A stretch of DNA of 35,659 nucleotides from Thalassospira sp. HJ (GCF_000948415.1 NZ_JYII01000004.1:1-35659), one strand, 5' to 3'; counted from the first letter of the stretch, positions 23,573-33,614 are shown. Notes: a model not told the origin generated them from the letters alone. Translations and numbers: made by a program.

Positions 23573-24286
23573 ATGGATTGGGAACCGGGTCTATCTATCT
23601 GGAAGCAAATAGAAAAGCAGCTTCTAGCTGATATCTCCGACGGTGTATTTGCACCCGGTGACAAGATGCCGACCGAGATGGAGTTGGTCCGGCGTTTTGG
23701 TGTTAACCGCCATACGGTGCGTCGCGCAATGGCCGCACTTGTCGATTCCAATGTTGTCCGTGTCGAGCAGGGGCGTGGTGCCTTTGTGCAGGAACAGATC
23801 CTTGATTACCCGCTTGGATCGAAAACCCGCTTTTCGCAGATCGTGTCGGGTCGGCACCGGCTGCCAGACAAGCGTCTTGTTTCGTCCGAGGTGCTCAAGG
23901 CTACTGCAACTGTCGCGCAGTTCCTTGATGTCAAACCGGGCACGCGGGTGATTGAATTGTTCTCGGTTTCCGAGGCCGACGGTGTGCCGCTTGCGGTGGC
24001 GACAAGTTACCTGCCGGCGGCCCGCTTTGACGGCATTGTCGAAATATTTGTCGAGACCAAGTCACTCACCGAGGCACTTAAACGCTTCGGGATTGATGAT
24101 TACAGCCGCAAGACCACCCGTATCTCCGCGACGCTGCCGTCATCACGGGTGGCGAACTTGCTCAAGCAGGCGCGCAATCGACCGGTGATTTCGACCGAAA
24201 GCGTTGATGTCGATTCTGCTGGCGTGCCGATTGAATATGGCGTGACCGCCTTTTCAAGTGATCGGGTTCAGCTGATCGTCGAGTAG
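23573..24286 (+). CDS. phnF: Phosphonate locus regulator PhnF (GntR family, HutC subfamily)
   Basis: 237 residues. The N-terminal winged helix-turn-helix ('LADISDGVFAPGDKMPTEMEL' then 'FGVNRHTVRRAMAAL') is followed by a UTRA ligand-binding domain ending 'PIEYGVTAFSSDRVQLIVE', the HutC/PhnF architecture. It is divergent from phnG and likely represses the C-P lyase genes, and itself, until a phosphonate or pathway intermediate binds; the ligand is unknown. Predicted sites are 75-90 bp upstream of its start. GGGGAA precedes the ATG. Confidence 0.92.
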   Translation: MDWEPGLSIWKQIEKQLLADISDGVFAPGDKMPTEMELVRRFGVNRHTVRRAMAALVDSNVVRVEQGRGAFVQEQILDYPLGSKTRFSQIVSGRHRLPDKRLVSSEVLKATATVAQFLDVKPGTRVIELFSVSEADGVPLAVATSYLPAARFDGIVEIFVETKSLTEALKRFGIDDYSRKTTRISATLPSSRVANLLKQARNRPVISTESVDVDSAGVPIEYGVTAFSSDRVQLIVE

Positions 24287-24310
24287 GCACGCAAATCGGT
24301 AAATTGTCGT

Positions 24311-24946
24311 CTAGTATTCCCGACCCGGACGTGCCTTGTAGACCGGGAAGCTTAGCTTGAACTTGATTGCGCAGGCCCGCATCAGGAAGGCAGCAAAAAA
24401 GGCAATCACCGCAATCGGACCACTGGGCAGTGCAAGGATGGCCGTGCCGATTACATAGATCCCGGCACCTACCAGCGCACAGGTAATATAAATCTCTGGC
24501 CGCAGGATCAGCGGTATTTCATTACACACCACATCACGCACCATCCCGCCAAAAGTCGCGGTGATCATACCAAGAATTACGGCCACCAACGGCGATACAC
24601 CAAGGTTTAGCCCAATCGCTGCCCCGGTAACCCCGAACATCGCAAGCCCCAGCGCATCGAGCCACAGCAGGGCAACGTAGCGCCGCTCCACCAGATGGGC
24701 GGTGAAGTATGTCAGGACCGCAGCCCCGATACAGGTCACAAGCCAGGTGATGTCACGGATCCAGAAAACCGGCGTCGCGCCGGTAATCACATCGCGCACC
24801 GTGCCGCCGCCGATCCCGGTAAAGGTCGCAATCAGGACAAACCCCATAATGTCCATCTGACGACGTGATGCCTCAAGCGCGCCGGTAATCGCAAAAACAG
24901 CAACCCCGGCCAGTTCAAGCCAATAGATGATTTCTGTAATCGTCAT
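24311..24946 (-). CDS. Trimeric intracellular cation channel family protein (UPF0126)
   Basis: 211 residues with about seven hydrophobic helices in two homologous halves. Each half has the kinked glycine motif: 'GIGGGTVRDVITG' near residue 46 and 'TFGGMVRDVVCNEIP' near residue 130. This is the prokaryotic TRIC/UPF0126 (YicG-like) family, inner-membrane trimers conducting K+ or Na+. The start overlaps the lysR stop by 4 nt (ATGA), implying co-translation. phnF ends 25 bp away on the other strand. A regulatory link to the neighbouring aromatic catabolism genes is not evident. Confidence 0.88.
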   Translation of the reverse strand: MTITEIIYWLELAGVAVFAITGALEASRRQMDIMGFVLIATFTGIGGGTVRDVITGATPVFWIRDITWLVTCIGAAVLTYFTAHLVERRYVALLWLDALGLAMFGVTGAAIGLNLGVSPLVAVILGMITATFGGMVRDVVCNEIPLILRPEIYITCALVGAGIYVIGTAILALPSGPIAVIAFFAAFLMRACAIKFKLSFPVYKARPGREY

Positions 24947-25923
24947 GATGTCCTTTGCGGGGCCTGCCCCTGACTTGTGGGTTGCGAAACGGGTTCTTTG
25001 GTTGGCATGCGCAATCGGGTTGCGGCAACATCTTCAAGCTGTTCGCGCAACCAGCGATGCGATGGATCATGCTGATAACGTTGGTGCCAACACATGAAAA
25101 TCGGCAGATCAAGCGTGCCGTCTTTAAGGTCGGTCACGGGCATAGGTGCACGGGCGAAATCGCGCAGGGCATGCTTTTGCAAAAGGCTCGGCAAGGTCGC
25201 GATCATGTTACTTCCGCGCAGGAATTCGGCAATGGCGGTGAAATTCGGCACCCGCAAAACGATGTTGCGATCAACGCCCTGACTTTCAAGCATGTCATCA
25301 AATTCAAGCGTGCGGTTATTGCCATAGCGCACCGTGACATGGCGTGCTTCAAGGTAATCGTCCGGGCTTTGCGGGGCGCCCCGCATATCCGGATCATAAA
25401 ACACCATGTAATGATCCGTCAGAAGGCGCTTTTGCACAATATCGACCCCTTCGGGCGGGCGCGGCGAAATCAGCAGGTCACAGTGATTTTCACGCAGCAA
25501 GGCCGGTCCCGGCAAAAGTGACGGCACCACCGTCATCCGGATGTTGGCAAGTGCATCCTCAAGGTTACGAAACAGGGTCGGCAGCAAAAGATCACGCTGC
25601 AGATCATTGGCGGCAATCGTCAGCGTCATGGATGCGCCATCGGGGTCGAAATCCGCACCACTGGCAAAGGCCTGCATCTGATCAAGAAGAAACCGCGCCT
25701 GTTCGGCCAGGTTCTGCGCGTGCGCCGTTGCAACAATCCCGCGGCCGGATTTGGTGAAAAGCGGGTCGCGCATGATCCGGCGCAATTTGGTCAGGTTGTG
25801 ACTGACCGCAGATTGCGTCACGCCAAGCCGTTCGGCCGCCGCCGTCACCGACCCTTCTTCCAGAACGGCCAGAAACAGACGCAGCGCATGGCCGTCCAGT
25901 TCCAAATGATCAAAATTGCTCAT
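24943..25923 (-). CDS. LysR family transcriptional regulator divergent from pcaHG
   Basis: 326 residues from ATG 25923. The N-terminal helix-turn-helix ('EEGSVTAAAERLGVTQSAVSHNLTKLRRIMRDPLF') and the LysR substrate-binding domain that follows resemble the NahR/NodD-like branch more than rhizobial PcaQ. It probably activates pcaHG, whose start is 104 bp away; the dyad at 25934-25950 is a candidate site. The frame runs on to 25995, and ATG 25932 is an alternative; no clear ribosome binding site distinguishes them, so the start rests on the usual N terminus. The C-terminal tail is Thr/Gln/Pro-rich. Confidence 0.88.
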   Translation of the reverse strand: MSNFDHLELDGHALRLFLAVLEEGSVTAAAERLGVTQSAVSHNLTKLRRIMRDPLFTKSGRGIVATAHAQNLAEQARFLLDQMQAFASGADFDPDGASMTLTIAANDLQRDLLLPTLFRNLEDALANIRMTVVPSLLPGPALLRENHCDLLISPRPPEGVDIVQKRLLTDHYMVFYDPDMRGAPQSPDDYLEARHVTVRYGNNRTLEFDDMLESQGVDRNIVLRVPNFTAIAEFLRGSNMIATLPSLLQKHALRDFARAPMPVTDLKDGTLDLPIFMCWHQRYQHDPSHRWLREQLEDVAATRLRMPTKEPVSQPTSQGQAPQRTS

Positions 25924-25933
25924 GAATAACATG

Positions 25934-25950
25934 ATAAATGATGCATTTAT
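25934..25950. promoter_or_regulatory. Dyad in the lysR-pcaH intergenic region
   Basis: ATAAATG-ATG-CATTTAT: seven perfectly paired bases around a 3-nt spacer, just upstream of the chosen lysR start. LysR regulators bind such interrupted dyads in divergent promoters and often repress themselves there. The spacing is not exactly the classical T-N11-A. Confidence 0.5.
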
Positions 25951-25982
25951 TTTATGCAATTGGCCGCGCAGGATGCCCTTAA

Positions 25983-26741
<759 letters not shown>

Positions 26742-26744
26742 TCT

Positions 26745-27374
26745 ATGGTTCAGTCGCTTGATTATCTCAAAGAAACAGCCTCCCAGACAGCGGGCCCCTA
26801 TGTTCATATCGGGCTTATCCCCAAGCAGGCCGGTTTTGACATCTTTGAAAACAACTTCACCAACATTCTGGCCGATGAAAACACCCGTGGGGAACGTATC
26901 ATCGTCGAAGGCCGCGTGATTGATGGCACGGGTACGCCGCTTCGTGATGCGCTGCTTGAAATCTGGCAGGCCAATGCGGACGGCCGCTACAACCACGAAC
27001 TTGATCGCCAAAAATCCGGCAAAGTGGACGAGGGTTTCCGCGGTTGGGGCCGGACCGGAACCGATTTCGATACCGCGGTCTATCGTTTTGAAACCATCAA
27101 GCCGGGCGTGGTTTCAGGTCGCAATAATCGCGACATGGCACCGCATATCAATTTCTGGATCGTGGCGCGCGGGATCAACATTGGCCTGAACACCCGGATG
27201 TATTTTGCAGACGAGGCCGACAAAAATGCCAATGATCCGGTTCTCAACCTGATCGAGCAGCATGAACGTCGTAAAACCCTGATTGCAAGCCTCGATGACA
27301 GCGGTCCCTTGCCGGTCTATCGGTTTGACATCGTGCTGCAGGGTGAAAACGAAACTGTGTTCTTTGATGTTTGA
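26745..27374 (+). CDS. pcaG: Protocatechuate 3,4-dioxygenase alpha subunit
   Basis: 209 residues, homologous to PcaH but without the full iron-ligand set, as expected for the alpha subunit: the segment equivalent to RPAHIHFS reads MAPHINFWI. 'QTAGPYVHIGLIP' near residue 12 and 'LLEIWQANADGRYNH' near residue 68 are family-typical. It builds the active site together with PcaH. Its ribosome binding site GGAAGGA is inside the end of pcaH, giving coupled translation. A terminator follows. Confidence 0.95.
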   Translation: MVQSLDYLKETASQTAGPYVHIGLIPKQAGFDIFENNFTNILADENTRGERIIVEGRVIDGTGTPLRDALLEIWQANADGRYNHELDRQKSGKVDEGFRGWGRTGTDFDTAVYRFETIKPGVVSGRNNRDMAPHINFWIVARGINIGLNTRMYFADEADKNANDPVLNLIEQHERRKTLIASLDDSGPLPVYRFDIVLQGENETVFFDV

Positions 27375-27408
27375 TCATCATTTGATTGGATGAGATCCGA
27401 GTTTGTTG

Positions 27409-27441
27409 CGACGGCCATTTATGATGGCCGTCGTTTTCTTT
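27409..27441 (+). terminator. Rho-independent terminator of pcaHG
   Basis: CGACGGCCAT (27409-27418), loop TTATG, ATGGCCGTCG (27424-27433), then TTTTCTTT. A perfect 10-bp stem 34 bp past the pcaG stop. Confidence 0.9.
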
Positions 27442-27505
27442 GTGGGATCTTTGACACAGTGCGGGTTTTCTTGACTTTGCATTACGGCATCGCAATAAGC
27501 ATTCC

Positions 27506-28255
27506 ATGACAATTTCATCGGAAAAAGAACTCGAACAGATGCGCAAGATCGGGCGCATTTGTGCCCGTGCGCGTGACGTCATGGGGGCGGCTGCTGTTCC
27601 CGGGATTACAACCGCCGAGCTGGATCAGATCGGGCGCAAGGTTCTTGAAGATTCCGGGGCGATTTCCGCACCGGAAAGCGAATATAAATTCCCCGGTGCG
27701 ACCTGCATCAGCGTCAATGAGGCCGTCGCACATGGCATCCCGGGGGATCAGGTTCTGGCAGACGGTGATCTGGTCAATATCGATGTGTCGGCATCGCTTG
27801 ACGGATACTTTTCCGATACCGGTGCCAGCTTTATTTGCGGCACGGCAAAACCCGAACTCGTCAAACTGTGTGAAGACGGCAAGAAGGCGATGTGGACGGG
27901 TATCAAGGTGGTGCGCGACAAGGCCCCGATCCGTGAGATCGGGCTTAAGATCGAAAACTTTGCCCGCAAGGGTGGCTATACCCTGATCCGCAACCTTGCC
28001 AGCCATGGCATTGGCAAGTCGCTGCATGAACATCCCCACACTATTCCGACATGGGATGACCCCAAGGAACGCCGCGCGCTCAAGAAAGGGCAGGTCATCA
28101 CGATTGAGCCGTTCCTGTCGCTTGGGGCGAAATGGGCGCTCGATAGCGAGGATGGCTGGACGCTCTATGCCGATACCGGTGATGCGACCGTGCAGTACGA
28201 ACACACCCTTGTCGTTACCGAAAAGGGCTATGAGATCATGACACTGGGCAATTGA
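27506..28255 (+). CDS. map: Type I methionine aminopeptidase
   Basis: 249 residues, pita-bread metallopeptidase (M24A). The metal ligands can be placed: Asp in NIDVSA, Asp in FSDTGASF, His in SHGIGKSLHEHP, Glu in TIEPFLS and Glu in YEHTLVV. It removes the initiator Met from nascent proteins. The usual GHGIG around the ligand His is SHGIG, and 'HEHPHTIPTW' replaces the common HEEPQV, so this may be a divergent second Map rather than the housekeeping copy; that cannot be judged without the rest of the genome. No Shine-Dalgarno sequence is obvious. Confidence 0.88.
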   Translation: MTISSEKELEQMRKIGRICARARDVMGAAAVPGITTAELDQIGRKVLEDSGAISAPESEYKFPGATCISVNEAVAHGIPGDQVLADGDLVNIDVSASLDGYFSDTGASFICGTAKPELVKLCEDGKKAMWTGIKVVRDKAPIREIGLKIENFARKGGYTLIRNLASHGIGKSLHEHPHTIPTWDDPKERRALKKGQVITIEPFLSLGAKWALDSEDGWTLYADTGDATVQYEHTLVVTEKGYEIMTLGN

Positions 28256-28303
28256 TCCCGGTTTAAATGCTGCGCGTTATGCTGCAGCATTTTCTTGCAA
28301 CAT

Positions 28304-28334
28304 AAAAGCCGCCCGAACGGATCGGGCGGCTTTT
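28304..28334. terminator. Bidirectional terminator between map and malate synthase
   Basis: AAAAGCCGCCCG (28304-28315), loop of 7, CGGGCGGCTTTT (28323-28334), then GTTTTT on the plus strand. The 12-bp stem with A and T flanks can serve both convergent genes, whose stop codons are 112 bp apart. Confidence 0.9.
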
Positions 28335-28367
28335 GTTTTTGGTTTGTTTTGGTGCGTGGTATCGCGA

Positions 28368-30560
28368 TTAGGCGCCGTATTTTGCCTTGGCTTCGCGACG
28401 GCGCGCATGCAGGACCGGCTCGGTGTAACCGTTCGGCTGCTCGCGACCCTTGAAGACCAGATCACAGGCTGCCGCAAAGGCGACGCTGTCATCAAAGTTC
28501 GGGGCCATGTTGCGATAGGTCGGGTCACCTTCATTTTGCTTGTCGACGACGGCGGCCATACGCTTCATGGTTTCCATCACCTGTTCTTCACTGCACAGGC
28601 CATGATGGAGCCAGTTGGCAATATGCTGGCTGGAAATACGAAGCGTCGCACGGTCTTCCATCAGGCCGACATCATTGATGTCAGGCACCTTGGAGCAGCC
28701 AATGCCGCTATCGATCCAGCGGACAACATAACCCAGAATGCCCTGGGCATTGTTATCAAGCTCTTCCTGGATTTCGCTTGGCATTGGTTTGATGTCACCC
28801 AGACGCGGGATTGCCAGAATGTCATCAAGGCTTGCGCGTTCGCGTTTGCCGATTTCGTCCTGCACGGCACGAACATCAACCTGATGATAGTGAATGGCAT
28901 GCAGGGTTGCAGCCGTCGGCGACGGAACCCATGCGCATTTCGCCCCGGCCTTCGGATGGCCGATCTTGGCTTCCATCATTTCTGCCATACGGTCCGGCTT
29001 GGCCCACATGCCCTTGCCGATCTGGGCAACGCCCTTCATGCCGCATTCAAGACCGATATCGACGTTCCAGTTTTCATAGGCCGCGATCCAGTACTGGTCC
29101 TTCATCGCTTCCTTGCGGACCATCGGGCCTGCTTCCATGCTGGTATGGATTTCATCACCGGTACGATCAAGGAAGCCGGTATTGATGAAGACCACTCGGT
29201 CTTTGGCGGCACGGATGCACTCCTTGAGGTTCACCGTCGTGCGGCGCTCCTCATCCATGATGCCAACTTTCAAGGTGTGCTCGGGCAGATCAATCGCCTG
29301 TTCGACAAAGCCAAACAGATCGTTGGTCAGCTCGACCTCTTCGGGGCCGTGCATTTTCGGCTTCACGATATAGACGCTGCCATGACGCGAGTTCGAAAGT
29401 TCGTTATTGCCGATCACGTCATGCTTGGCGATCAGGCTGGTGACCATGGCATCCAGGAAGCCTTCCGGGACTTCGTTGCCATTGGCATCAAGCACCGCAT
29501 CGGTGGTCATCAGGTGGCCGACATTACGGATCAGCATCAGGCTGCGACCCGGCAGGACAACTTCATTGCCATCCACACCCTTATAGGTGCGGTCCGGGTT
29601 CAGACGACGGGTGATCGTCTTGCCGCCCTTTTCAAACTTTTCCTCAAGCGTGCCCTTCATCAGGCCAAGCCAGTTGCGATAGGCAACGGTCTTGTCATCG
29701 GCATCAACGGCAGCGATCGAATCTTCGCAGTCCTGAATGGTGCTGACAGCCGATTCCATGATCACGTCGCATACGCCTGCGGCATGTTCCTTGCCGATCG
29801 GGTGGGTCGGATCAATATGGATTTCGACATGCAGGCTGTGACGACGCAGCAGGATGTCGGTCAGCTTGCCGTCCTTTTCGTTGTAGCCGATAAACTGCGA
29901 CGGCAATTCAAGTGCGGTTTCGCTGCCATCGGCCAGGGTCACAACCAGCGTCCACCAGCCAGAGCCATCTTCGCGGACTTCGTATTTGGCGGCATCGGCA
30001 TGTTTGCCGGTCGCAAGCGGGGCGCACTCATCAAGGAAGTTCGCCGCATAGGCGACAACCGCAGCACCACGTTTCGGGTTGAAGCCCTTGGTCTTTTCTT
30101 TGCCATCGGCCTCGTCGATGACATCGGTACCATAAAGGGCATCGTAAAGGCTGCCCCAGCGTGCATTGGCTGCATTCAGCGCATAGCGCGCATTCATCAC
30201 CGGCACGACCAGCTGCGGGCCTGCAACCCGGCCGATTTCCGGATCGACATTGGTGGTGGTGATATAGAAGTCATCACCTTCGGGCAGGAGATAACCGATC
30301 TCGGTCAGGAATTCCTTGTAGGCCGCCGGGTCACGCGGTTGGTCCAGACGCGACAGATGCCATTCGTCGATCTTGGCCTGCAATTCGTCGCGCTTTGCCA
30401 GCAGCGCCTTGTTGCGTGGTCCAAGTTCGGTGACGAGCTTTTCAAAGGATGCCCAGAACTGATCGGAACTGATCCCTGTTCCCGGAATGACTTCGTTGGC
30501 CACCAGATCATGCAGCACTTTTGCAATCTGAAGACCACCTTCTTGGATGCGTTGGGTCAT
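28368..30560 (-). CDS. glcB: Malate synthase G
   Basis: 730 residues from ATG 30560, the usual length of the G isoform (about 720). It condenses glyoxylate and acetyl-CoA to malate in the glyoxylate bypass or glycolate use. Family segments include '[22 protein letters not shown]', '[15 protein letters not shown]', and the C-terminal '[19 protein letters not shown]' whose Asp is the catalytic base region. The frame is open to 30641, but [11 protein letters not shown] is the normal N terminus and GAGAG precedes it. It is transcribed toward map and ends at the shared terminator. Confidence 0.96.
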   Translation of the reverse strand: MTQRIQEGGLQIAKVLHDLVANEVIPGTGISSDQFWASFEKLVTELGPRNKALLAKRDELQAKIDEWHLSRLDQPRDPAAYKEFLTEIGYLLPEGDDFYITTTNVDPEIGRVAGPQLVVPVMNARYALNAANARWGSLYDALYGTDVIDEADGKEKTKGFNPKRGAAVVAYAANFLDECAPLATGKHADAAKYEVREDGSGWWTLVVTLADGSETALELPSQFIGYNEKDGKLTDILLRRHSLHVEIHIDPTHPIGKEHAAGVCDVIMESAVSTIQDCEDSIAAVDADDKTVAYRNWLGLMKGTLEEKFEKGGKTITRRLNPDRTYKGVDGNEVVLPGRSLMLIRNVGHLMTTDAVLDANGNEVPEGFLDAMVTSLIAKHDVIGNNELSNSRHGSVYIVKPKMHGPEEVELTNDLFGFVEQAIDLPEHTLKVGIMDEERRTTVNLKECIRAAKDRVVFINTGFLDRTGDEIHTSMEAGPMVRKEAMKDQYWIAAYENWNVDIGLECGMKGVAQIGKGMWAKPDRMAEMMEAKIGHPKAGAKCAWVPSPTAATLHAIHYHQVDVRAVQDEIGKRERASLDDILAIPRLGDIKPMPSEIQEELDNNAQGILGYVVRWIDSGIGCSKVPDINDVGLMEDRATLRISSQHIANWLHHGLCSEEQVMETMKRMAAVVDKQNEGDPTYRNMAPNFDDSVAFAAACDLVFKGREQPNGYTEPVLHARRREAKAKYGA

Positions 30561-30772
30561 GTTTTCTCTCACCAGACTTGGAACTGTTTCGGGCGGCAAA
30601 TGTGGTTTTGCCGGCAAGCGCAACGCGCGCCGCAAAGCCAACCCGCCTATCGTTGGTTCTCAACATATGGGTTGAAGCCGGGGCGGGTCCACAGCCTGTT
30701 TCAAATTTACGGGATGTTTTCCGTATTATGGAAGCGCGCCCGATGGGTGCCGAGCGATCCGGTAACCTGTGC

Positions 30773-32194
30773 TCAGGTTTTCTTGTCCGTTTCCGGATCG
30801 GCCGTTTCATCACCGTCTGCTGCCGGAACCTGACCGATATCGTCCGGGTGGGCCGTGCCATCCGGGGTTAGCAAATCTTCCAGATCGTGCGGATCGAACG
30901 GCTTTTGCTCGGCTTCATCTTCGGCCGGGTTGCCTTCATCATTGTTATCGGTGCTGACATCGTCGGTAATCGGTGAAAGCTCAAAAGCCATCGGCGTTGT
31001 ACGCGGAACGGCAACGAACTGACCTTGTTCCTCAATCGAGATACGACGGCCAAAGCCTGCGCGATACATCGCAAAGCTGGCAACGGAAATGCCGATAATG
31101 GAAAACAGAACCGGCAATGCCCACGGGCCAAAATGCCCGATGGCACTGGACCCCAGAAGCGGACCGGTGGCCGCCGACGCACCATAAATAATCAAAAGAC
31201 CACCCGATGCCGGAACGATATCTTCGGGTTCGAGATAGTCATTCACATAGGCCACGGCCAATCCATAGACCGGCATGATGAACACGCCCGTGATCCCGCC
31301 CCAGACCGTCAGATTTTCGCGCACAAGATCGGGCGCAATCAGCGGGAAGATCCCCGAAATCGCAAGCCCGGTCAGAACAAAGATCATGACATATTGGCGC
31401 GGTACCATGTCCGATATCTTGCCGATCGGGAACTGCATGATCATGCCGCCCAGAATGACAAAGAACATGAAATAGGCGATGTCATTGGTCGCAAGGCCAA
31501 GGTCGGCGGCAAAGACCGGACCGACACCGTAAACTGCGCCAGAAAGCACACCGGCACCAGATGCCGCGACAAAGCCAAGCGGGGAAATCTTGTACAGGCG
31601 ACGGAACGTCATGCGTTCGCCACTGACCGCAGAAGGCGGTGGCTGACGGGTAAGGGCGAGTGGAACCAGTGAGAGTGAGAGCAAGACGGACGCTACCGTA
31701 AACAGCTCGAAACTGCTGACCGGGGCACCATTGAGCAACAGCTGACCAATCGCCAGACCGCCAAGGGACACGGTCATGTAAATCGCAATCGTCCCGCCGC
31801 GCGAGGTATTGTCAGCCTGCGCATTCAGCCAGCTTTCAATCACCAGATACAGACCGGAAACACAAAGCCCGGTCATGATGCGGAAAAGCGACCAGGTGAT
31901 CGGATCGACCAGAACAGCATGCAAAAGCGTGATCGCCGAGGCGGCCGATGCCAGGGCGGCAAATGTCCGGATATGCCCCACCCGGTTCACAAGGCTTGCG
32001 CCCCAAATGATGCCGGCAACAAAGCCGATATAATAGGATGCCATGATGATACCGGTATAGACTGGTGCAAATCCCTCGGCAGAGGCGCGCAGCGCCAGAA
32101 GCGATGATTGCAATGACGCCCCACTGTTAAGCGCAAAGGCAGCAAACAGTGTGGCAGACAGTGCAATGATCAGGGCGACCGGCGAACGCGGCAT
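30773..32194 (-). CDS. MFS transporter (YcaD-like) with long acidic C-terminal tail
   Basis: 473 residues. About twelve hydrophobic helices occupy residues 1-385; 'YYIGFVAGIIWGASLVNRVGHIRTF' between helices 2 and 3 is the MFS loop motif. 'ESWLNAQADNTSRG' is typical of the YcaD/UMF-like branch. The substrate is unknown. The last 85 residues are hydrophilic and rich in Asp, Glu, Thr and Pro, with no recognised domain, and are unusual for the family. GAGGAA lies upstream of the ATG. It precedes glcB on the same strand by 212 bp without an obvious terminator. Confidence 0.85.
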   Translation of the reverse strand: MPRSPVALIIALSATLFAAFALNSGASLQSSLLALRASAEGFAPVYTGIIMASYYIGFVAGIIWGASLVNRVGHIRTFAALASAASAITLLHAVLVDPITWSLFRIMTGLCVSGLYLVIESWLNAQADNTSRGGTIAIYMTVSLGGLAIGQLLLNGAPVSSFELFTVASVLLSLSLVPLALTRQPPPSAVSGERMTFRRLYKISPLGFVAASGAGVLSGAVYGVGPVFAADLGLATNDIAYFMFFVILGGMIMQFPIGKISDMVPRQYVMIFVLTGLAISGIFPLIAPDLVRENLTVWGGITGVFIMPVYGLAVAYVNDYLEPEDIVPASGGLLIIYGASAATGPLLGSSAIGHFGPWALPVLFSIIGISVASFAMYRAGFGRRISIEEQGQFVAVPRTTPMAFELSPITDDVSTDNNDEGNPAEDEAEQKPFDPHDLEDLLTPDGTAHPDDIGQVPAADGDETADPETDKKT

Positions 32195-32627
32195 GGCTTC
32201 CTCGTTTGAATTTCAAGATGGCAGGCACCCTGCGGTAGGGGATCAGGCCTGTCAATCCTTACAAGCCTTTGGCCAATAAGGGGATAAGTGCATTTTGGGT
32301 TTAACACCACAGTGCACAAGAAGTTCCGTCAAATTTGTTGCCTTTCTTTAAGCCCGTGGGACTTGCACGCATAGTGCCGCTTTTGCGCAACTGCTATGTG
32401 TAAACGGGCCATGTTTCGGGCCGAAAGCGCCTTTGATTTGGGAAAATCGCACAAGCAGCTTGACCTTGGGGGGATTGATGCTTTCTATGGACCCAAATCA
32501 GGCGCATTTTGCCAAAATCGGCTTGAAACGAGGTTGGTTTTTGCGCTACGCCACCAGACTTTCGGTCCACCGGCCATAAACGGCATTCAAGCCAGACGGT
32601 GAACCCACCATACAAGGGGAGGAAACC
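32195..32627. other. 433-bp divergent promoter region between MFS and TRAP genes
   Basis: No credible gene; the small open frames lack ribosome binding sites. It should hold the promoters for both divergent units. A possible plus-strand -35 TTGACC is at 32460-32465, with a poor -10 (TTCTAT) 17 nt later. No strong dyads or known riboswitch features were seen. Confidence 0.5.
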
Positions 32628-33590
32628 TTGAAAATTATGCGCACTCTCGGCGTGATTGCCGCCGGTATGATGGCCCTGTCCGTGGCAAATGCCGCGCAGG
32701 CCGAAACCCGTGTCACCATGAAATCGGCCAAGGCCGCTTCATCCTACTATCAGATGGCAGCCCAGTTTGCCGAAGCGATGAAAACCGGTACCGATGGTGA
32801 CATCATCGTCACGGTCGAGGAAAGCCAGGGTTCGGTTCAGAACGTCATGGAAGCCATGGTGCGTCCGGGCAACTATGTCTTTACCTCCCCGCCCGGTCTG
32901 GTGAGCCTGGCACAGAACGGCAAAGGCCCGTTCGATGGCCGTCCAACCGAAAAGTTTGCTGAAGTCCGCGCCCTGTTCCCGATCCCGTCTCTGACCATGC
33001 ATTTCGTCATGCGTGCGGATTCCGGTGCGACCAGCTTTGCCGATCTCGAAGGTAAAACCATCCTGCTCGGCAAGGGATCGTTTGGCGCGCGTGAAGGTGA
33101 AAAATACCTTCAGCTGTTTGGCCTTGAAGGCAAGGTTGATCTGGCCGATGCCGAGCTTTCCAACGCTGTTGCGGCCCTTAAAAACGGTCAGATCGATGGT
33201 TTCGTGACCGCTGGCTCCTGGCCGGCTCCGAACGTGATCGAAGCTGCTGCCGGCACCGATGTGACGGTGCTGTCACTTTCCGAAGAACAGCTTGCCGAAA
33301 CCAAGCGTGACAAAACTGTCATCCCGGCAGGTACCTATAAAGGTCAGAGCGAGGACATCACCACCGCATCGCTTTCGGTTGTTGCCTTTGCCACCACCCA
33401 GATGGATGCAGACACGGCTTATGCACTGACCAAAACCTTTTGGGATCAGAAAGCCGTAATGGGTGAAAGCTCATCCTGGTGGAATGGTGTGACGCCGGAA
33501 ATGCTTGCCAACATCACTGGCAAAATGCATCCGGGTGCGCTTCGCTATTATGACGAAGTTGGTTTTTCCGTTCGCGATGATCAGCGCTGA
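32628..33590 (+). CDS. TAXI family TRAP transporter substrate-binding protein
   Basis: 320 residues. A signal peptide (hydrophobic core GVIAAGMMALSVANAAQA, cleavage before ETRV) sends it to the periplasm. The mature protein has TAXI-family features: 'SAKAASSYYQMAAQFAEAMK' at the start, 'GSVQNVMEAMVRPGNYVF', and 'LLGKGSFGAREGEKYLQLFG'. It delivers an unknown carboxylate-like ligand to the fused permease downstream. The start is probably TTG 32628, because AGGGGAGG ends only 5 nt before it; the next ATG (32637) would be 14 nt away. A stem-loop follows. Confidence 0.9.
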   Translation: MKIMRTLGVIAAGMMALSVANAAQAETRVTMKSAKAASSYYQMAAQFAEAMKTGTDGDIIVTVEESQGSVQNVMEAMVRPGNYVFTSPPGLVSLAQNGKGPFDGRPTEKFAEVRALFPIPSLTMHFVMRADSGATSFADLEGKTILLGKGSFGAREGEKYLQLFGLEGKVDLADAELSNAVAALKNGQIDGFVTAGSWPAPNVIEAAAGTDVTVLSLSEEQLAETKRDKTVIPAGTYKGQSEDITTASLSVVAFATTQMDADTAYALTKTFWDQKAVMGESSSWWNGVTPEMLANITGKMHPGALRYYDEVGFSVRDDQR

Positions 33591-33614
33591 TCGCTGATCC
33601 GATCACATGTTAAA

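Noticed and set aside
28344..30833. 829-codon open frame on the plus strand opposite malate synthase G
   Set aside because: It mirrors glcB, whose protein is recognisable along its whole length. The antisense translation resembles no family, has no ribosome binding site, and is explained by codon-position bias of the real gene.
32218..32233. TGGCAGG-N4-CTGC, resembling a sigma-54 promoter
   Set aside because: GG and GC spacing fits, but two key bases differ, it lies about 400 bp from the TRAP gene, and no sigma-54 activator is nearby.
32396..32615. Small open frames on both strands between the MFS and TRAP genes
   Set aside because: About 70 codons, no ribosome binding site, no similarity that I recognise; the region is better explained as divergent promoters.
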